DNA of 64,000 bases from Dickeya aquatica (GTDB lineage: Bacteria; Pseudomonadota; Gammaproteobacteria; Enterobacterales; Enterobacteriaceae). A model generated the notes under the pieces. That model searched no databases. It had not been told where the DNA came from and saw only the letters and a program-made list of their open reading frames with translations. Below are positions 46,919 to 54,571 of the stretch, in pieces. Within the stretch, counting starts at the first letter, position 1, and each line of letters begins with the position of its first letter. The position numbers were made by a program, and so were the translations under genes. Location of the stretch: NCBI RefSeq assembly GCF_900095885.1, contig NZ_LT615367.1:1240001-1304000 (forward strand), written 5' to 3'.

Positions 46919-47710
46919 ATGTTTTTAAAGAAAACAGCTGTTCTGGCCACCCTTCCTCTCTGGGTGGTTTTTTCTGCCAATGCTGATGATTTTGATAAAT
47001 TGGATCAGGCGCTGCCAGCGGGGGTGAATGCTGCCTCTATTGCGCCGGTGTTTGATTTTGATACCGATGGCTGCCTGCCCAGTGCCGGTATCAGCCGTAG
47101 CGGCCAGCAAAATGGTGGGCAAAAACCGACGGGGAGCCTGACCGGTGGATGCCGCTGGAAGACTTTTCTGGATAAATCGAATACCCTTCACCGGTATGCG
47201 TGTATTAACAACGGTGGCAACCGCTATTGTGGCCATTTCTATGCTTTATATTTTTTGAAAGACCAGATTTTGGCTGGCGTAAATAGTGGCCATCGCCATG
47301 ACTGGGAATATGCTGCCGTCTGGACAAAAAATGGTGCCGTAACACACGGCAGTTTCAGTGCTCATGGTAAGCTCACCACGACAGCGGCAGCAAATATTGA
47401 TAAGCAAAGCGGGCATCTGAAATTTGTTTATCATAAAGATGGTGCATTAACCCATGCATTTCGTTTTGCAGATTCAGGCGAGCAGGCGGAAAACCCTTAC
47501 AATACCTTTGTCACCCCCGATATTATTAGCTGGTACTCGGTGCATGGCGATGGTATCAGCAATCAGGATATGCGTAACAAGCTGAATACCTTTAATTATG
47601 AATCGGCAGATATTCCGATGAAAGACAGTAACTTTCTTTCTAATCTGAATGCCGGTAAACCCGGTGATTACCCCGCCTTTACACAAGCCAGTGTAGATAG
47701 TTCTAAATAA
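46919..47710 (+). CDS. nip: NEP1-like necrosis-inducing protein (NLP)
   Basis: 263 residues from ATG 46919, with ACAGGAGA just upstream (an upstream in-frame start gives 13 extra residues before the signal peptide and is unlikely). Signal peptide ends near FSANA-DD. The NPP1/NLP heptapeptide GHRHDWE is at 124-130 with the following YAAVW strand. Cys pairs DGC.../GGCRW and YAC.../RYC are as in bacterial NLPs. These toxins bind plant sphingolipids (GIPCs) and damage the plasma membrane of dicots. In soft-rot bacteria the NLP is secreted through Out, whose genes are at the left of this window. Confidence 0.92.
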   Translation: MFLKKTAVLATLPLWVVFSANADDFDKLDQALPAGVNAASIAPVFDFDTDGCLPSAGISRSGQQNGGQKPTGSLTGGCRWKTFLDKSNTLHRYACINNGGNRYCGHFYALYFLKDQILAGVNSGHRHDWEYAAVWTKNGAVTHGSFSAHGKLTTTAAANIDKQSGHLKFVYHKDGALTHAFRFADSGEQAENPYNTFVTPDIISWYSVHGDGISNQDMRNKLNTFNYESADIPMKDSNFLSNLNAGKPGDYPAFTQASVDSSK

Positions 47711-48062
47711 TTACACTTTATCTGCCGGGCTGAGCCCGGCTATCTCCATCTTCTTTTCTCTCTAAAATTATTGGTCTTTATATTCACGAATTGCTGCCAG
47801 ACATTCTTCACATCGCGTTTTTAAGAAGAATGAACCGATATCGCTATTACCGTAGTGCGGCACCAGGCACCGCCTTTTTGATGTCAGTCAGCAACATATG
47901 TGTATAGAAAAAAGATCGAACCTGTCATATACACAATTTTATACACACAATGGCCGGGCTTCTATAGGCTTTGGTTGGATGGTATAGGACAGGGGTTTTT
48001 TCTTTTTGCTTGTTTTTAAAGGGTTTTTAGACTTGCTGAGAAGGTGTGAGACGGGTCGATGG
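47711..48062. other. Gap between the NLP gene and the left island boundary
   Basis: 352 bases with the NLP terminator at its left end. Beyond that I see no gene. A run TTTTTTCTTTTTG near 47995-48008 and scattered short repeats (TATACACA) have no clear meaning. Confidence 0.5.
47724..47740 (+). terminator. Terminator after the NLP gene
   Basis: GCCGGGC-TGA-GCCCGGC, a compact GC-rich hairpin 14 bases after the stop, followed by a pyrimidine-rich tract (TATCTCCATCTTCTTTTCTCTC). Confidence 0.6.
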
Positions 48063-48073
48063 CCCCAGCAGGA
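48063..48073. repeat. Distal attachment site (attR-like)
   Basis: CCCCAGCAGGA repeats the 3' end of the tRNA-Arg gene at 62895-62905, with GAT upstream and TGAA downstream loosely conserved as well. The match is short and partly diverged, so the exact crossover is uncertain. Confidence 0.55.
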
Positions 48074-48133
48074 GTGAAATTAAATTTATATTTATTTGAT
48101 TTTAATGATTTTATTTCTGTTTTGTTTTAATGG

Positions 48134-48153
48134 ATACCCCCAAAAATACCCCC
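48134..48153. repeat. ATACCCCC direct repeats, likely integrase arm sites
   Basis: Two copies of ATACCCCC (48134-48141 and 48146-48153) 12 bases apart just inside the left boundary. The same octamer recurs beside the integrase gene at the other end (62756-62763, and inverted at 62727-62734). Repeats at both ends of a tRNA island next to the attachment cores fit arm-type binding sites of the P4-family integrase. Confidence 0.5.
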
Positions 48154-48281
48154 ACATGGTTTTTCGTACTCAATCATTGATGGTTTTCTCGCCACTAAAA
48201 ATGGTTTTCTTATCCTAATGCCCCTCAGAACCAACATGGGCAGTAAGGCGAAGAAAGGTTTCAAAGATTGATCTACAGAAA

Positions 48282-48298
48282 ACCCGCCAGGGGCGGGT
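48282..48298 (-). terminator. Leftward terminator
   Basis: ACCCGCC (48282-48288), 3-base loop, GGCGGGT (48292-48298); on the minus strand it is followed by TTTTC. It lies 8 bases beyond the stop of the small leftward gene at 48306-48521. Confidence 0.65.
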
Positions 48299-48305
48299 GA
48301 GTGTT

Positions 48306-48521
48306 CTAATCAGTGTTGCGCGTTCGGGCTCTTCTTTCCTGCATATTCATACCATGATGTTTACGCCGGTTACCACACATCCAGCATGAGCACGAACACG
48401 GGGTTTGATAGCATGATCCGACGGCAATGGCGCTTCCATCCCCTGCATTATGGTAATGAGTACGTTTTTTCTTCAGACGAGACTCATGATGCTTGCGCCA
48501 TGAGCGATTTCTTTTCTTCAT
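48306..48521 (-). CDS. Small basic Cys-containing protein
   Basis: 71 residues from ATG 48521, chosen for the GGAG seven bases upstream; the frame runs 12 codons higher without a ribosome site. Very basic N-terminus (MKKRNRSWRKHHESRLKKKR), then C-x-C-x-C and a CWMCGNRRKHHG motif, ending in QERRARTRNTD. The CGNxRR signature is familiar from a widespread family of uncharacterised small bacterial proteins that may bind zinc. A terminator follows. Function unknown. Confidence 0.65.
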   Translation of the reverse strand: MKKRNRSWRKHHESRLKKKRTHYHNAGDGSAIAVGSCYQTPCSCSCWMCGNRRKHHGMNMQERRARTRNTD

Positions 48522-48626
48522 ACGAGAACTCCACCGTATTAAATGGAGCGGCCACACCTTCGCATGACCGCCTTAACGTGAGTTCTGAATAAGTAATTTT
48601 TCTCATGCACAGGAATTTACCACACA

Positions 48627-48878
48627 TCACGCAAATTTCTTTCCTCTCCTCGGAGAAGGAAGATCCAAAGCAGCAAAATTAGGCTCTATTTGGGGCTCTG
48701 GCTCAGGCAGTTGGTTGCGCGTGTTCAACGGGTGATTGAAGTTGTACCAGGTTGTACGTGGGCGCCCATCGCGGCGTCGCACGAACGCGATACAATGCTC
48801 CTGCAGTATCTGACATTGCACACCCGGATAGCGCGCCCCAGTGATTTCAATCATTTCCTCATCGGTGATGAGCGTCAT
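48627..48878 (-). CDS. DUF4224-type phage protein
   Basis: 83 residues from ATG 48878; the frame continues 29 codons upstream (to 48965) with no better ribosome site, so the start is uncertain. The beginning MTLITDEEMIEITGARYPGVQ and the following VRRRDGRPRTTWYNFNHPL match the DUF4224 family found next to integrases or excisionases in prophages. The basic C-terminal half suggests a nucleic-acid or regulatory role; no function is established. It is divergent from the YdaT-like gene. Confidence 0.75.
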   Translation of the reverse strand: MTLITDEEMIEITGARYPGVQCQILQEHCIAFVRRRDGRPRTTWYNFNHPLNTRNQLPEPEPQIEPNFAALDLPSPRRGKKFA

Positions 48879-49063
48879 ATTTGGATCGCGTGATTCCACC
48901 TTATCCCCTTTATGCTTTTGCCAATCAGCCTTCTGAACAGAGCCAATACCGATATAGAGTGACATGTCACACTATGTGGGCCATTTTTACACTATTTCGA
49001 TACTGGTACAGCAAAGGATGGTTTAAGTCTGATTACGAAGAATCAATTTATAAGAGGGACGCG

Positions 49064-49504
49064 ATGGAACGTTTAAAGGCTGAAGTTGAGGATTGGGCGC
49101 TGGAAGCCAGCCAGGAACATGTGACGATAGAGATAACTAAGCAGTTTTTTCTATTGGGTGGCAGTGATTCAGTGAGATTGCACCCAATAGAAAGTGACGG
49201 TGACGCGGACTGGCGGTCAATCAACAATAATCGGCAAAAGATATTTCGCTGGCTGCGTTCTGATTCCCGCGCATCGCGAGTCAAGGTAGAAGCATTGAAG
49301 CCCGCCATTATCGCAGCTCTACCCGCTGAACGGCGGGCGCACATTAATGGCGATCAACATGATTATCTGGTATCAGTGCTGTTACGTGACATATCGAAAG
49401 CGCTTATTTCCATAGTCCTGAAAGATGTCGAAATGGTAGAGCGTATCGGTAGGGTGCAGAATTCCTTTGATGCGATACTTCGCAACGTCACCAATCACAG
49501 ATAA
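49064..49504 (+). CDS. YdaT-like prophage protein
   Basis: 146 residues from ATG 49064, with AAGAGGG five bases upstream; the frame is open a further 61 codons but those lack similarity. The central NNRQKIFRWLRSDSRASRVKVEALKPAIIAALP corresponds to the YdaT signature (NTQKIFRW...KIQALLPAIEKAMP) of the Rac prophage. YdaT-type proteins have been described as toxic on overexpression and, more recently, as CII-like regulators paired with YdaS. No YdaS-like gene is adjacent. It is the only rightward gene of the element, so it may be controlled separately. Confidence 0.65.
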   Translation: MERLKAEVEDWALEASQEHVTIEITKQFFLLGGSDSVRLHPIESDGDADWRSINNNRQKIFRWLRSDSRASRVKVEALKPAIIAALPAERRAHINGDQHDYLVSVLLRDISKALISIVLKDVEMVERIGRVQNSFDAILRNVTNHR

Positions 49505-49784
49505 CAAATTGTGTAAGGAATTTTGCTCGCCAGGGGGAATTTTCCCGCACCTGTAACTCCTGCAGTGTTAACACTCACGTACATTGGATTGGGGGCTATA
49601 GCAGTTGGCCCGCATCTCTTGTCAGATAAGGCGTTAGCCGTTTTTCGTTACCCCAATTCTTCCAAACTATTCCAAATTCTTGGTGACATAGGTCGTGCAA
49701 GACGGGAGAGGAATTTAAGACAGGGTTTTTGAGAAGTTACGCTGTAAGCCAATCTGAATAAGGCTCTGTGGTGAGTTGGCATAA

Positions 49785-49952
49785 TCAATCCGTCCTAACC
49801 AGTCCTGAATTTACGCTACATAATCGATCGTTTTGCTTGGTCAATTTGATACCGAATTCTTTTTGGACGGACTCTACCACCTGAGAAAGGGAATCGAAGC
49901 ACGCAAGAGATTGAATGATGAAGGCTTTCACCTCTGGTTTTAGAGCAGCCAT
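49785..49952 (-). pseudogene. Truncated DUF2280 phage protein
   Basis: 55 residues, ATG 49952 to TGA 49785. The first 40 residues (MAALKPEVKAFIIQSLACF then SQVVESVQKEFGIKLTKQ) are the N-terminal DUF2280 domain. The expected continuation (about 70-100 more residues in relatives) is missing, and the frame ends after an unrelated 15-residue tail. Probably a remnant left by deletion. The 280 bases between its end and the YdaT-like gene hold nothing I recognise. Confidence 0.55.
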
Positions 49953-50133
49953 GTTTCACTATCCGTCCAATACAGTCCAATATTTACGCCAGCCTCAACA
50001 TGCATGTCCCGAACGCTCTGGCAACATCAAGGTGGGCAACCTCCGCAGGTTGATTTGCGGCATCAACCAATTACTGTATGTCGCCGTCATTGCGCAGTTC
50101 TCCCTTTTTTATGGACTCAAGAAATTCTTGGGA

Positions 50134-50526
50134 TTACCGATTTTCAGTATCCTGTTTTTTAATACGCCTCAAATCCCGTTTTACGTGCCTTACCTGCTTT
50201 AAGCCGGTCTTTGCCTGCATCAGCTCAAGCCTCATTATCTCATCGGTATGCAGTCCCATCAGCCCATGAATCAGTGTCATCTCACGCCATTGTTCCGTTC
50301 CCGGCTCCGGGTTAGCCTTTAGCAATTGTCCAAAGCGTTCCGCCAGCAAAAGATTTCGCACCCGGTTTCTCAACAGCGGGGAAAGGTCATCGTCACCTTC
50401 CAGTGGAAAGAATGCCCGTCGACTGCGTTCGCCATGCTTCACCGCGTTGGTATTACCCGGAGGTGCGCCAGCACCTTTACGCCTGCCTCCCCATCCCGAT
50501 CTTGATTGTTGGCGAGTTTTTTTCAT
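50134..50526 (-). CDS. Phage-type HGG/terminase-associated small protein
   Basis: 130 residues. Gly/Arg-rich N-terminus GWGGRRKGAGAPPGNTNAVKHG, the pattern that begins many small terminase-related and HGG-domain phage proteins, then a helical C-terminus (RLELMQAKTGLKQVRHVKRDLRRIKK). No large terminase gene accompanies it. It starts at ATG 50526; the twin palindromes at 50660-50707 lie in the region upstream and may control it. Confidence 0.55.
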   Translation of the reverse strand: MKKTRQQSRSGWGGRRKGAGAPPGNTNAVKHGERSRRAFFPLEGDDDLSPLLRNRVRNLLLAERFGQLLKANPEPGTEQWREMTLIHGLMGLHTDEIMRLELMQAKTGLKQVRHVKRDLRRIKKQDTENR

Positions 50527-50659
50527 TTAACGCCTCGTTGTACGCAAATGCGCATGCAGACTGCGTGTTTTTATCTTAACAAACCTTAACATCTCAATGG
50601 CGATATGGCCCGTAACCATCTGACCATCAAATCCAGAAATATCAGGCTTATCAGCTATT

Positions 50660-50707
50660 TTGCGAATTCGCAATTTGCTTTGTCTAATTCACTGCGAATT
50701 CGCAGTG
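50660..50707. promoter_or_regulatory. Twin palindromes with TGCGAATTCGCA core
   Basis: Two perfect palindromes, TTGCGAATTCGCAA (50660-50673) and CACTGCGAATTCGCAGTG (50690-50707), share the core TGCGAATTCGCA. Their centres are 32 bases apart, about three helical turns, so a dimeric repressor could bind both on one face. They lie in the 270-base gap between two leftward genes. The regulator is unknown. Confidence 0.55.
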
Positions 50708-50796
50708 TGCATGTATCGGTTTGTATCGCATCGTCTGCGTACTACGAAACATCGCTCATGCTGCCGTGGACAGATGAATACAGCACCATAACCGTT

Positions 50797-51864
50797 TTAG
50801 TAACCGCGAGAAGCGTAAACGCGAGCCATTCCAGCCCAGTGAGAGAAAAGGATTTCGTACTTTATGGGGTTGTAGTTAATGCTTCCATTGGCTGCCGCGT
50901 AGCGCCATGCTCTATCAGAAATAGAGCGATCTTTAGCTGTTTCCCCCCATTTCACAATATCCCTTGCCATACCCTGTACACATGAGAGCCTTAATACTTT
51001 TTCACCAACATATGCCCCAACGTCTGAACATGACGACATAGTCATATCAAGGCTATTTCTGAAATACTCTAGCCCACCAGCAGACATAAACTGGCGATTA
51101 TTGGCATAAACCACATCGTCACTTCTTACGGTGAATTTAATTGTGTTCAACGCGTCAATAATCAGTTGCTGCTCTGGCGTGGGCTTTGCCCATAAAATAA
51201 GGCGGACAGGCCTATCTGATGCCAACAGATTTTCTCTGTGCAGTTTATCCCTGGCTTCGTTTTCAGCCTTATACTTCTGCTGATTATCAGCCTGAATTTT
51301 CCGGTAATAGTTGGCAATTTCCCCCTTTTCCTTGGTGAACGAGGCTACACTTTTTTTAAAGTCGCTTTCACTGACCTTATTTAGCCCCATACTCCAGCGG
51401 TCTTTTTCGTAATCGGTATAGATGGCATCAACCTTTGCTGGATTGTCCAGCACCGAGGTCAAATTAACCAAGATCTTAACTGCTTCCTCGCCAGCGTGAT
51501 TGCTACTGTCAAAAGTTGATAGCGCGCCAACCTCATAACTTCCATATTCATGGTAGGCAGCATAGAACAGAGGAATTGTCTGTGGTTTGCCATTAACAGC
51601 ATGGACAATGCTTTTATCGTCACATGCAAGTCCATCCCATTGAAAGAGGCTTTTACCACCGTTTTTGTATGTCTCGCAATCATCTATGCCTAAACGAATT
51701 AATGCAGGCCACCCCGGGCGCTCCTTATAATCATCGCTTTTAACGATATGCATCTGTGTTAATGTTTTGGCGGGATCGATTTTCCCATTCGTACACGCCC
51801 CAAGAGGAAGGGATAGCAAAGAAAAAATAATGAGTCTAATAGTTACAGTTAAAAATTTTTTCAT
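50797..51864 (-). CDS. Hypothetical lipoprotein, island cargo
   Basis: 355 residues from ATG 51864 (MKKFLTV); a Met one codon earlier and a TTG nine codons earlier are alternatives. Lipoprotein signal with lipobox LPLGAC, Cys24. The mature part has a charged, helical middle (about 185-225: KKSVASFTKEKGEIANYYRK) and several Cys (DDCETY, GLACDD, SSCSD, LSCVQ). No family recognised. AT-rich relative to the replication genes. It directly follows the HEAGH metalloprotease gene, 60 bases downstream, so the two may form a cargo pair. Confidence 0.6.
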   Translation of the reverse strand: MKKFLTVTIRLIIFSLLSLPLGACTNGKIDPAKTLTQMHIVKSDDYKERPGWPALIRLGIDDCETYKNGGKSLFQWDGLACDDKSIVHAVNGKPQTIPLFYAAYHEYGSYEVGALSTFDSSNHAGEEAVKILVNLTSVLDNPAKVDAIYTDYEKDRWSMGLNKVSESDFKKSVASFTKEKGEIANYYRKIQADNQQKYKAENEARDKLHRENLLASDRPVRLILWAKPTPEQQLIIDALNTIKFTVRSDDVVYANNRQFMSAGGLEYFRNSLDMTMSSCSDVGAYVGEKVLRLSCVQGMARDIVKWGETAKDRSISDRAWRYAAANGSINYNPIKYEILFSHWAGMARVYASRGY

Positions 51865-51924
51865 CATCCTAATGCCTATAATTAATTTCAAAGTAAGCGA
51901 TCACAATTTACTCCTTATCAAGTT

Positions 51925-52584
51925 TCAACCGGAAGTTACTTTATTCTGGGCGTAACCTAAATTATCCAGTTCATCCAGCGTCCAAACCTTTGGGCTAAGA
52001 CTATCAATGCTGCCCATGACGGCCTGAAAGCTACTGGCTGGCATGTGGTTGCGATTCTCCAGTATCTTCGCCAGAGCAATAACGTCCCACCACTTCAAGG
52101 CGATCAATGACTGAGTTCGGGAAAGGGATTTGCTCTGTATATGCTCATCTTCTCCACCAACAGCGTGATACACCTCAATCAGATCCCGAACGTCACGCAT
52201 GTCATATTTGCCAGACGTTCCCATCAGTGCGTTAACACTTTCCCCGGTATACCGCGATTGTGCGACAATGCCAGCCAGAGAGCAGATCATCGCACCACAA
52301 ACCTGATTCTTCAGTTCAGACTTTGTCTCAGCAGAGGATAAATGATAGGTCCTAATATCATCTATTTTGCGCGGATAATTGATGTGCCAGACGGCGACAG
52401 CATTACATTCATCAGCATCACCGGCAAGGTACGTTTTCGCTACTCTTCCCTTACCAGCCAAGGCAATTTCTACACGTGAGTTACCTAAAAACCACGCTGC
52501 TATGCCGTGTCCGGCTTCATGTATGGCGAGGTGTCTGGGCCAGCGATAACCGCCGATCTCAATGATTGTCCCCTGTGTGCTCAT
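51925..52584 (-). CDS. Solitary HEAGH metalloprotease-like protein (M41-type)
   Basis: 219 residues from ATG 52584, GAGGA six bases upstream. The zinc-binding HEAGH is at 22-26 inside LAIHEAGHGIAAWFLG, the form seen in FtsH (M41) peptidase domains, but there is no AAA ATPase or membrane segment. A later acidic stretch (SGKYDMRDVRDLIEVYH, about residues 124-140) could give the third zinc ligand in the way the Asp of FtsH does. Stand-alone M41-like domains occur in phage and island genes, with unknown substrates. Product probably cytoplasmic. Confidence 0.65.
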   Translation of the reverse strand: MSTQGTIIEIGGYRWPRHLAIHEAGHGIAAWFLGNSRVEIALAGKGRVAKTYLAGDADECNAVAVWHINYPRKIDDIRTYHLSSAETKSELKNQVCGAMICSLAGIVAQSRYTGESVNALMGTSGKYDMRDVRDLIEVYHAVGGEDEHIQSKSLSRTQSLIALKWWDVIALAKILENRNHMPASSFQAVMGSIDSLSPKVWTLDELDNLGYAQNKVTSG

Positions 52585-52627
52585 AGCCAATCCTCATAAT
52601 GAATTGTTGTCATCAAGTAGTGCTTGC

Positions 52628-53395
52628 TTAATAAAACTGGTTTGCCTTGCCGTCGGATCCTATTAAGTTCAGGTACACCGCATCGTTATCCTCGCCACGC
52701 TCCTGGTGCCGTTCGCTCCTGAGGAACCATTTCAGTATCGCCAGCGCTTCCCGCTGGTGAACCGGCCCTATTGTGGAGAGCTTGCCATCCAGCCACGCTT
52801 CCCGGTCACAGATACACTGGTGATGTTCGTAAAACCCATCCCCCAGCGCTTTGCTGGCGGCGCTGCGCATCACATAAAGCCAGTCCCAGTATTCGACTTC
52901 ACGCACCACATCAGACAGCGTGTGCGGGTCGGGCAGCACGTCGCAAAAGCCCCGGTGAGCCACTGAGCGGGCATCCTGTACCTCCATGATGCGCCACCCC
53001 TTCAGCTCGCCACTGTCTGCCTCTTCTGGCGTCATGCCGTAGTGTTCATCCACCTGAAAAACGGATTGCGCAATGAGTCGCTCCGGTTCGGTTGGCTCCA
53101 TCGCAGCGGCGTAACTGCCAAAGTGCGCCCGCACCTGACTGGCTTTGCTAATAGCCCGCCGCGCGTTCTCGATACAGTTCTGTGGGTTGTCCATGCCGAT
53201 GGTGCTGAATGCCACGATAAACGGCTCATGGCCTTGTGCCATCAGCCAGTGACGGTAACGCTGTTCAGCCTCCTGCGGGGTGATGGTGAGTTTTTGCAGG
53301 GCCATTTCTGCCGCTGGCAGGTGTGCAGGCTCGTCCAGCTTGATCACCTCCAGCACCCACAGGTATGCATCTGTCTGGTGGTGGCCGGTGATCAC
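52628..53395 (-). CDS. Conserved P4-like island protein
   Basis: 255 residues from GTG 53395, which overlaps the upstream HTH gene stop (GTGA). The beginning ITGHHQTDAYLWVLEVIKLDEPAHL and EQRYRHWLMAQG are familiar from a conserved protein of P4-like islands in enterobacteria, usually near the primase and SSB. No enzymatic motif or membrane segment. Translational coupling to the HTH protein suggests joint function. Role unknown. Confidence 0.65.
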   Translation of the reverse strand: MITGHHQTDAYLWVLEVIKLDEPAHLPAAEMALQKLTITPQEAEQRYRHWLMAQGHEPFIVAFSTIGMDNPQNCIENARRAISKASQVRAHFGSYAAAMEPTEPERLIAQSVFQVDEHYGMTPEEADSGELKGWRIMEVQDARSVAHRGFCDVLPDPHTLSDVVREVEYWDWLYVMRSAASKALGDGFYEHHQCICDREAWLDGKLSTIGPVHQREALAILKWFLRSERHQERGEDNDAVYLNLIGSDGKANQFY

Positions 53396-53622
53396 CCGCT
53401 GCGGGGTAACGGTTTAATGCCCGCCAGCGCAGTGCCATAGCGAGCCTCTGGAATGGAGAACATCGCCACATGCGCCGGGTTGTCCGCAAACAGTCCGCTT
53501 CGCTGGCAGACACTGCGCACGGTAGCGTGCTTTATCTCCATGCGGGCAGCGATTGTGCGATAACCCATTCCGCCGCGCTTGAGGCGGATAATCTCCGCTT
53601 TTTGTTCCGGTGTCAGTCGCAT
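53392..53622 (-). CDS. Small helix-turn-helix protein
   Basis: 76 residues. MRLTPEQKAEIIRLKRGGMGYRTIAARMEIKHATVRSVCQR is a resolvase/Hin-like helix-turn-helix (about residues 4-45). The rest is a short tail. GGGGGC lies five bases before ATG. A DNA-binding protein between SSB and the coupled 255-residue gene; possibly it regulates the replication block or assists the replication origin. No specific function is known to me. Confidence 0.6.
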   Translation of the reverse strand: MRLTPEQKAEIIRLKRGGMGYRTIAARMEIKHATVRSVCQRSGLFADNPAHVAMFSIPEARYGTALAGIKPLPRSG

Positions 53623-53701
53623 GTTGCCCCCACTGTGTGCAAGCCTGTTTCACATTCCAGGCGCAATACGGTATGTGTGCTCTCTGTCATGTCGGCGTTC
53701 C

Positions 53702-54127
53702 TCAAAATGGCGTGTCATCACGGAAATCGGCCATATCAGGGGCGCTTGCCTCCTGTGCCCGTCGTAGCGCATCGGTTGGCTGACCGGCAGCGCCTTTACG
53801 CCCGCCGGGGCGCACCGTTCTGGCGCTCACCACGCTGTCGGCAATCACCTGATAACCGGTTTGCATCGTGCCGGTGCTGTCAGTCCACTGGGTGATCTGC
53901 ATGTTGCCCGATACGCTCACCCGGTCGCCTTTCTGATGTTTTGCCAGTGCGTCAGCCTGTTTACCAAAGGCTGTCACCGCCAGCCAGAACGTGGCTTCGC
54001 CGTTCTCTGCCTTCTGACAGGGCAGCGGGACGGCTATCCGGGTGAAACTCATGGCGTTGCCGGTGCGGGTGGTGCTGTTCTGCACATCGGCGACCAGACG
54101 GCCATAAGCTGAAATCTGTGCTGTCAT
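53702..54127 (-). CDS. ssb: Single-stranded DNA-binding protein
   Basis: 141 residues from ATG 54127, following AAAAAGGAG at a good distance; the frame is open 34 codons up without support. OB-fold SSB: MTAQISAYGRLVADVQ, FWLAVTAFGKQADALAKHQKGDRVSVSGNM, and an acidic tip ending DMADFRDDTPF, like the acidic C-terminal tail by which SSBs recruit partners. It belongs to the island replication module, immediately downstream of the iteron region and the primase. Confidence 0.88.
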   Translation of the reverse strand: MTAQISAYGRLVADVQNSTTRTGNAMSFTRIAVPLPCQKAENGEATFWLAVTAFGKQADALAKHQKGDRVSVSGNMQITQWTDSTGTMQTGYQVIADSVVSARTVRPGGRKGAAGQPTDALRRAQEASAPDMADFRDDTPF

Positions 54128-54237
54128 GGTTGTTTTTCTCCTTTTTACGTGTGTGAAAGCATCCTGTTCTGGCTGGTCGTCCTCTGGCTGGTGCTGAAAC
54201 GTTGGCGTGACGACGATATACAGACACAAAACATCAC

Positions 54238-54534
54238 GGGTTCAGCGGGTTCACGGGTTCAGTTGCGTACCGTTACTATTTTTTTGTCTTTTCAAACATT
54301 GGGTTAAAAAATATCGCTCGCTTTTTGCGCTAAAAATTGAACCCGTAAAGCTGTGCGCTGAACCCGTTTGATAGGGTGTCGCCACGGGTTCACGTCGCCC
54401 GCCAGAAAATGAGGCCCAAAAGGAAACGGGTTCAGAGTGCGGCAAAACGGGTTCAAGACGGGTTCAACAGGAAACCTGTTTCCCTTATAAAACAGACCTT
54501 TTTACAGAGTGAACCCGTTGAACCCGCTGAACCG
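54238..54534. repeat. GGGTTCA iteron cluster, candidate replication origin
   Basis: Eleven exact copies of GGGTTCA or its complement TGAACCC within 290 bases. Plus orientation at 54238, 54247, 54255, 54386, 54428, 54449 and 54460; inverted at 54338, 54359, 54510 and 54519; a near copy at 54528. Most are preceded by AC or followed by GT, so the unit is ACGGGTTCA. Between the groups is an AT-rich stretch (54272-54337). Located between the primase-helicase and SSB genes, as expected of a P4-type origin whose alpha protein binds iterons and melts an AT-rich region. Confidence 0.65.
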
Positions 54535-54571
54535 TTACGTTTTATTCGTGTGTGAGTCACACAAGGGGCTG

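Noticed and set aside
49505..49784. 69-codon frame at 49523-49732
   Set aside because: No good start signal or recognisable product; it lies between phage remnants.
54238..54534. CRISPR-like array
   Set aside because: Repeats are 7-9 bases, in both orientations and irregularly spaced, with no unique spacers and no cas genes. They fit origin iterons.
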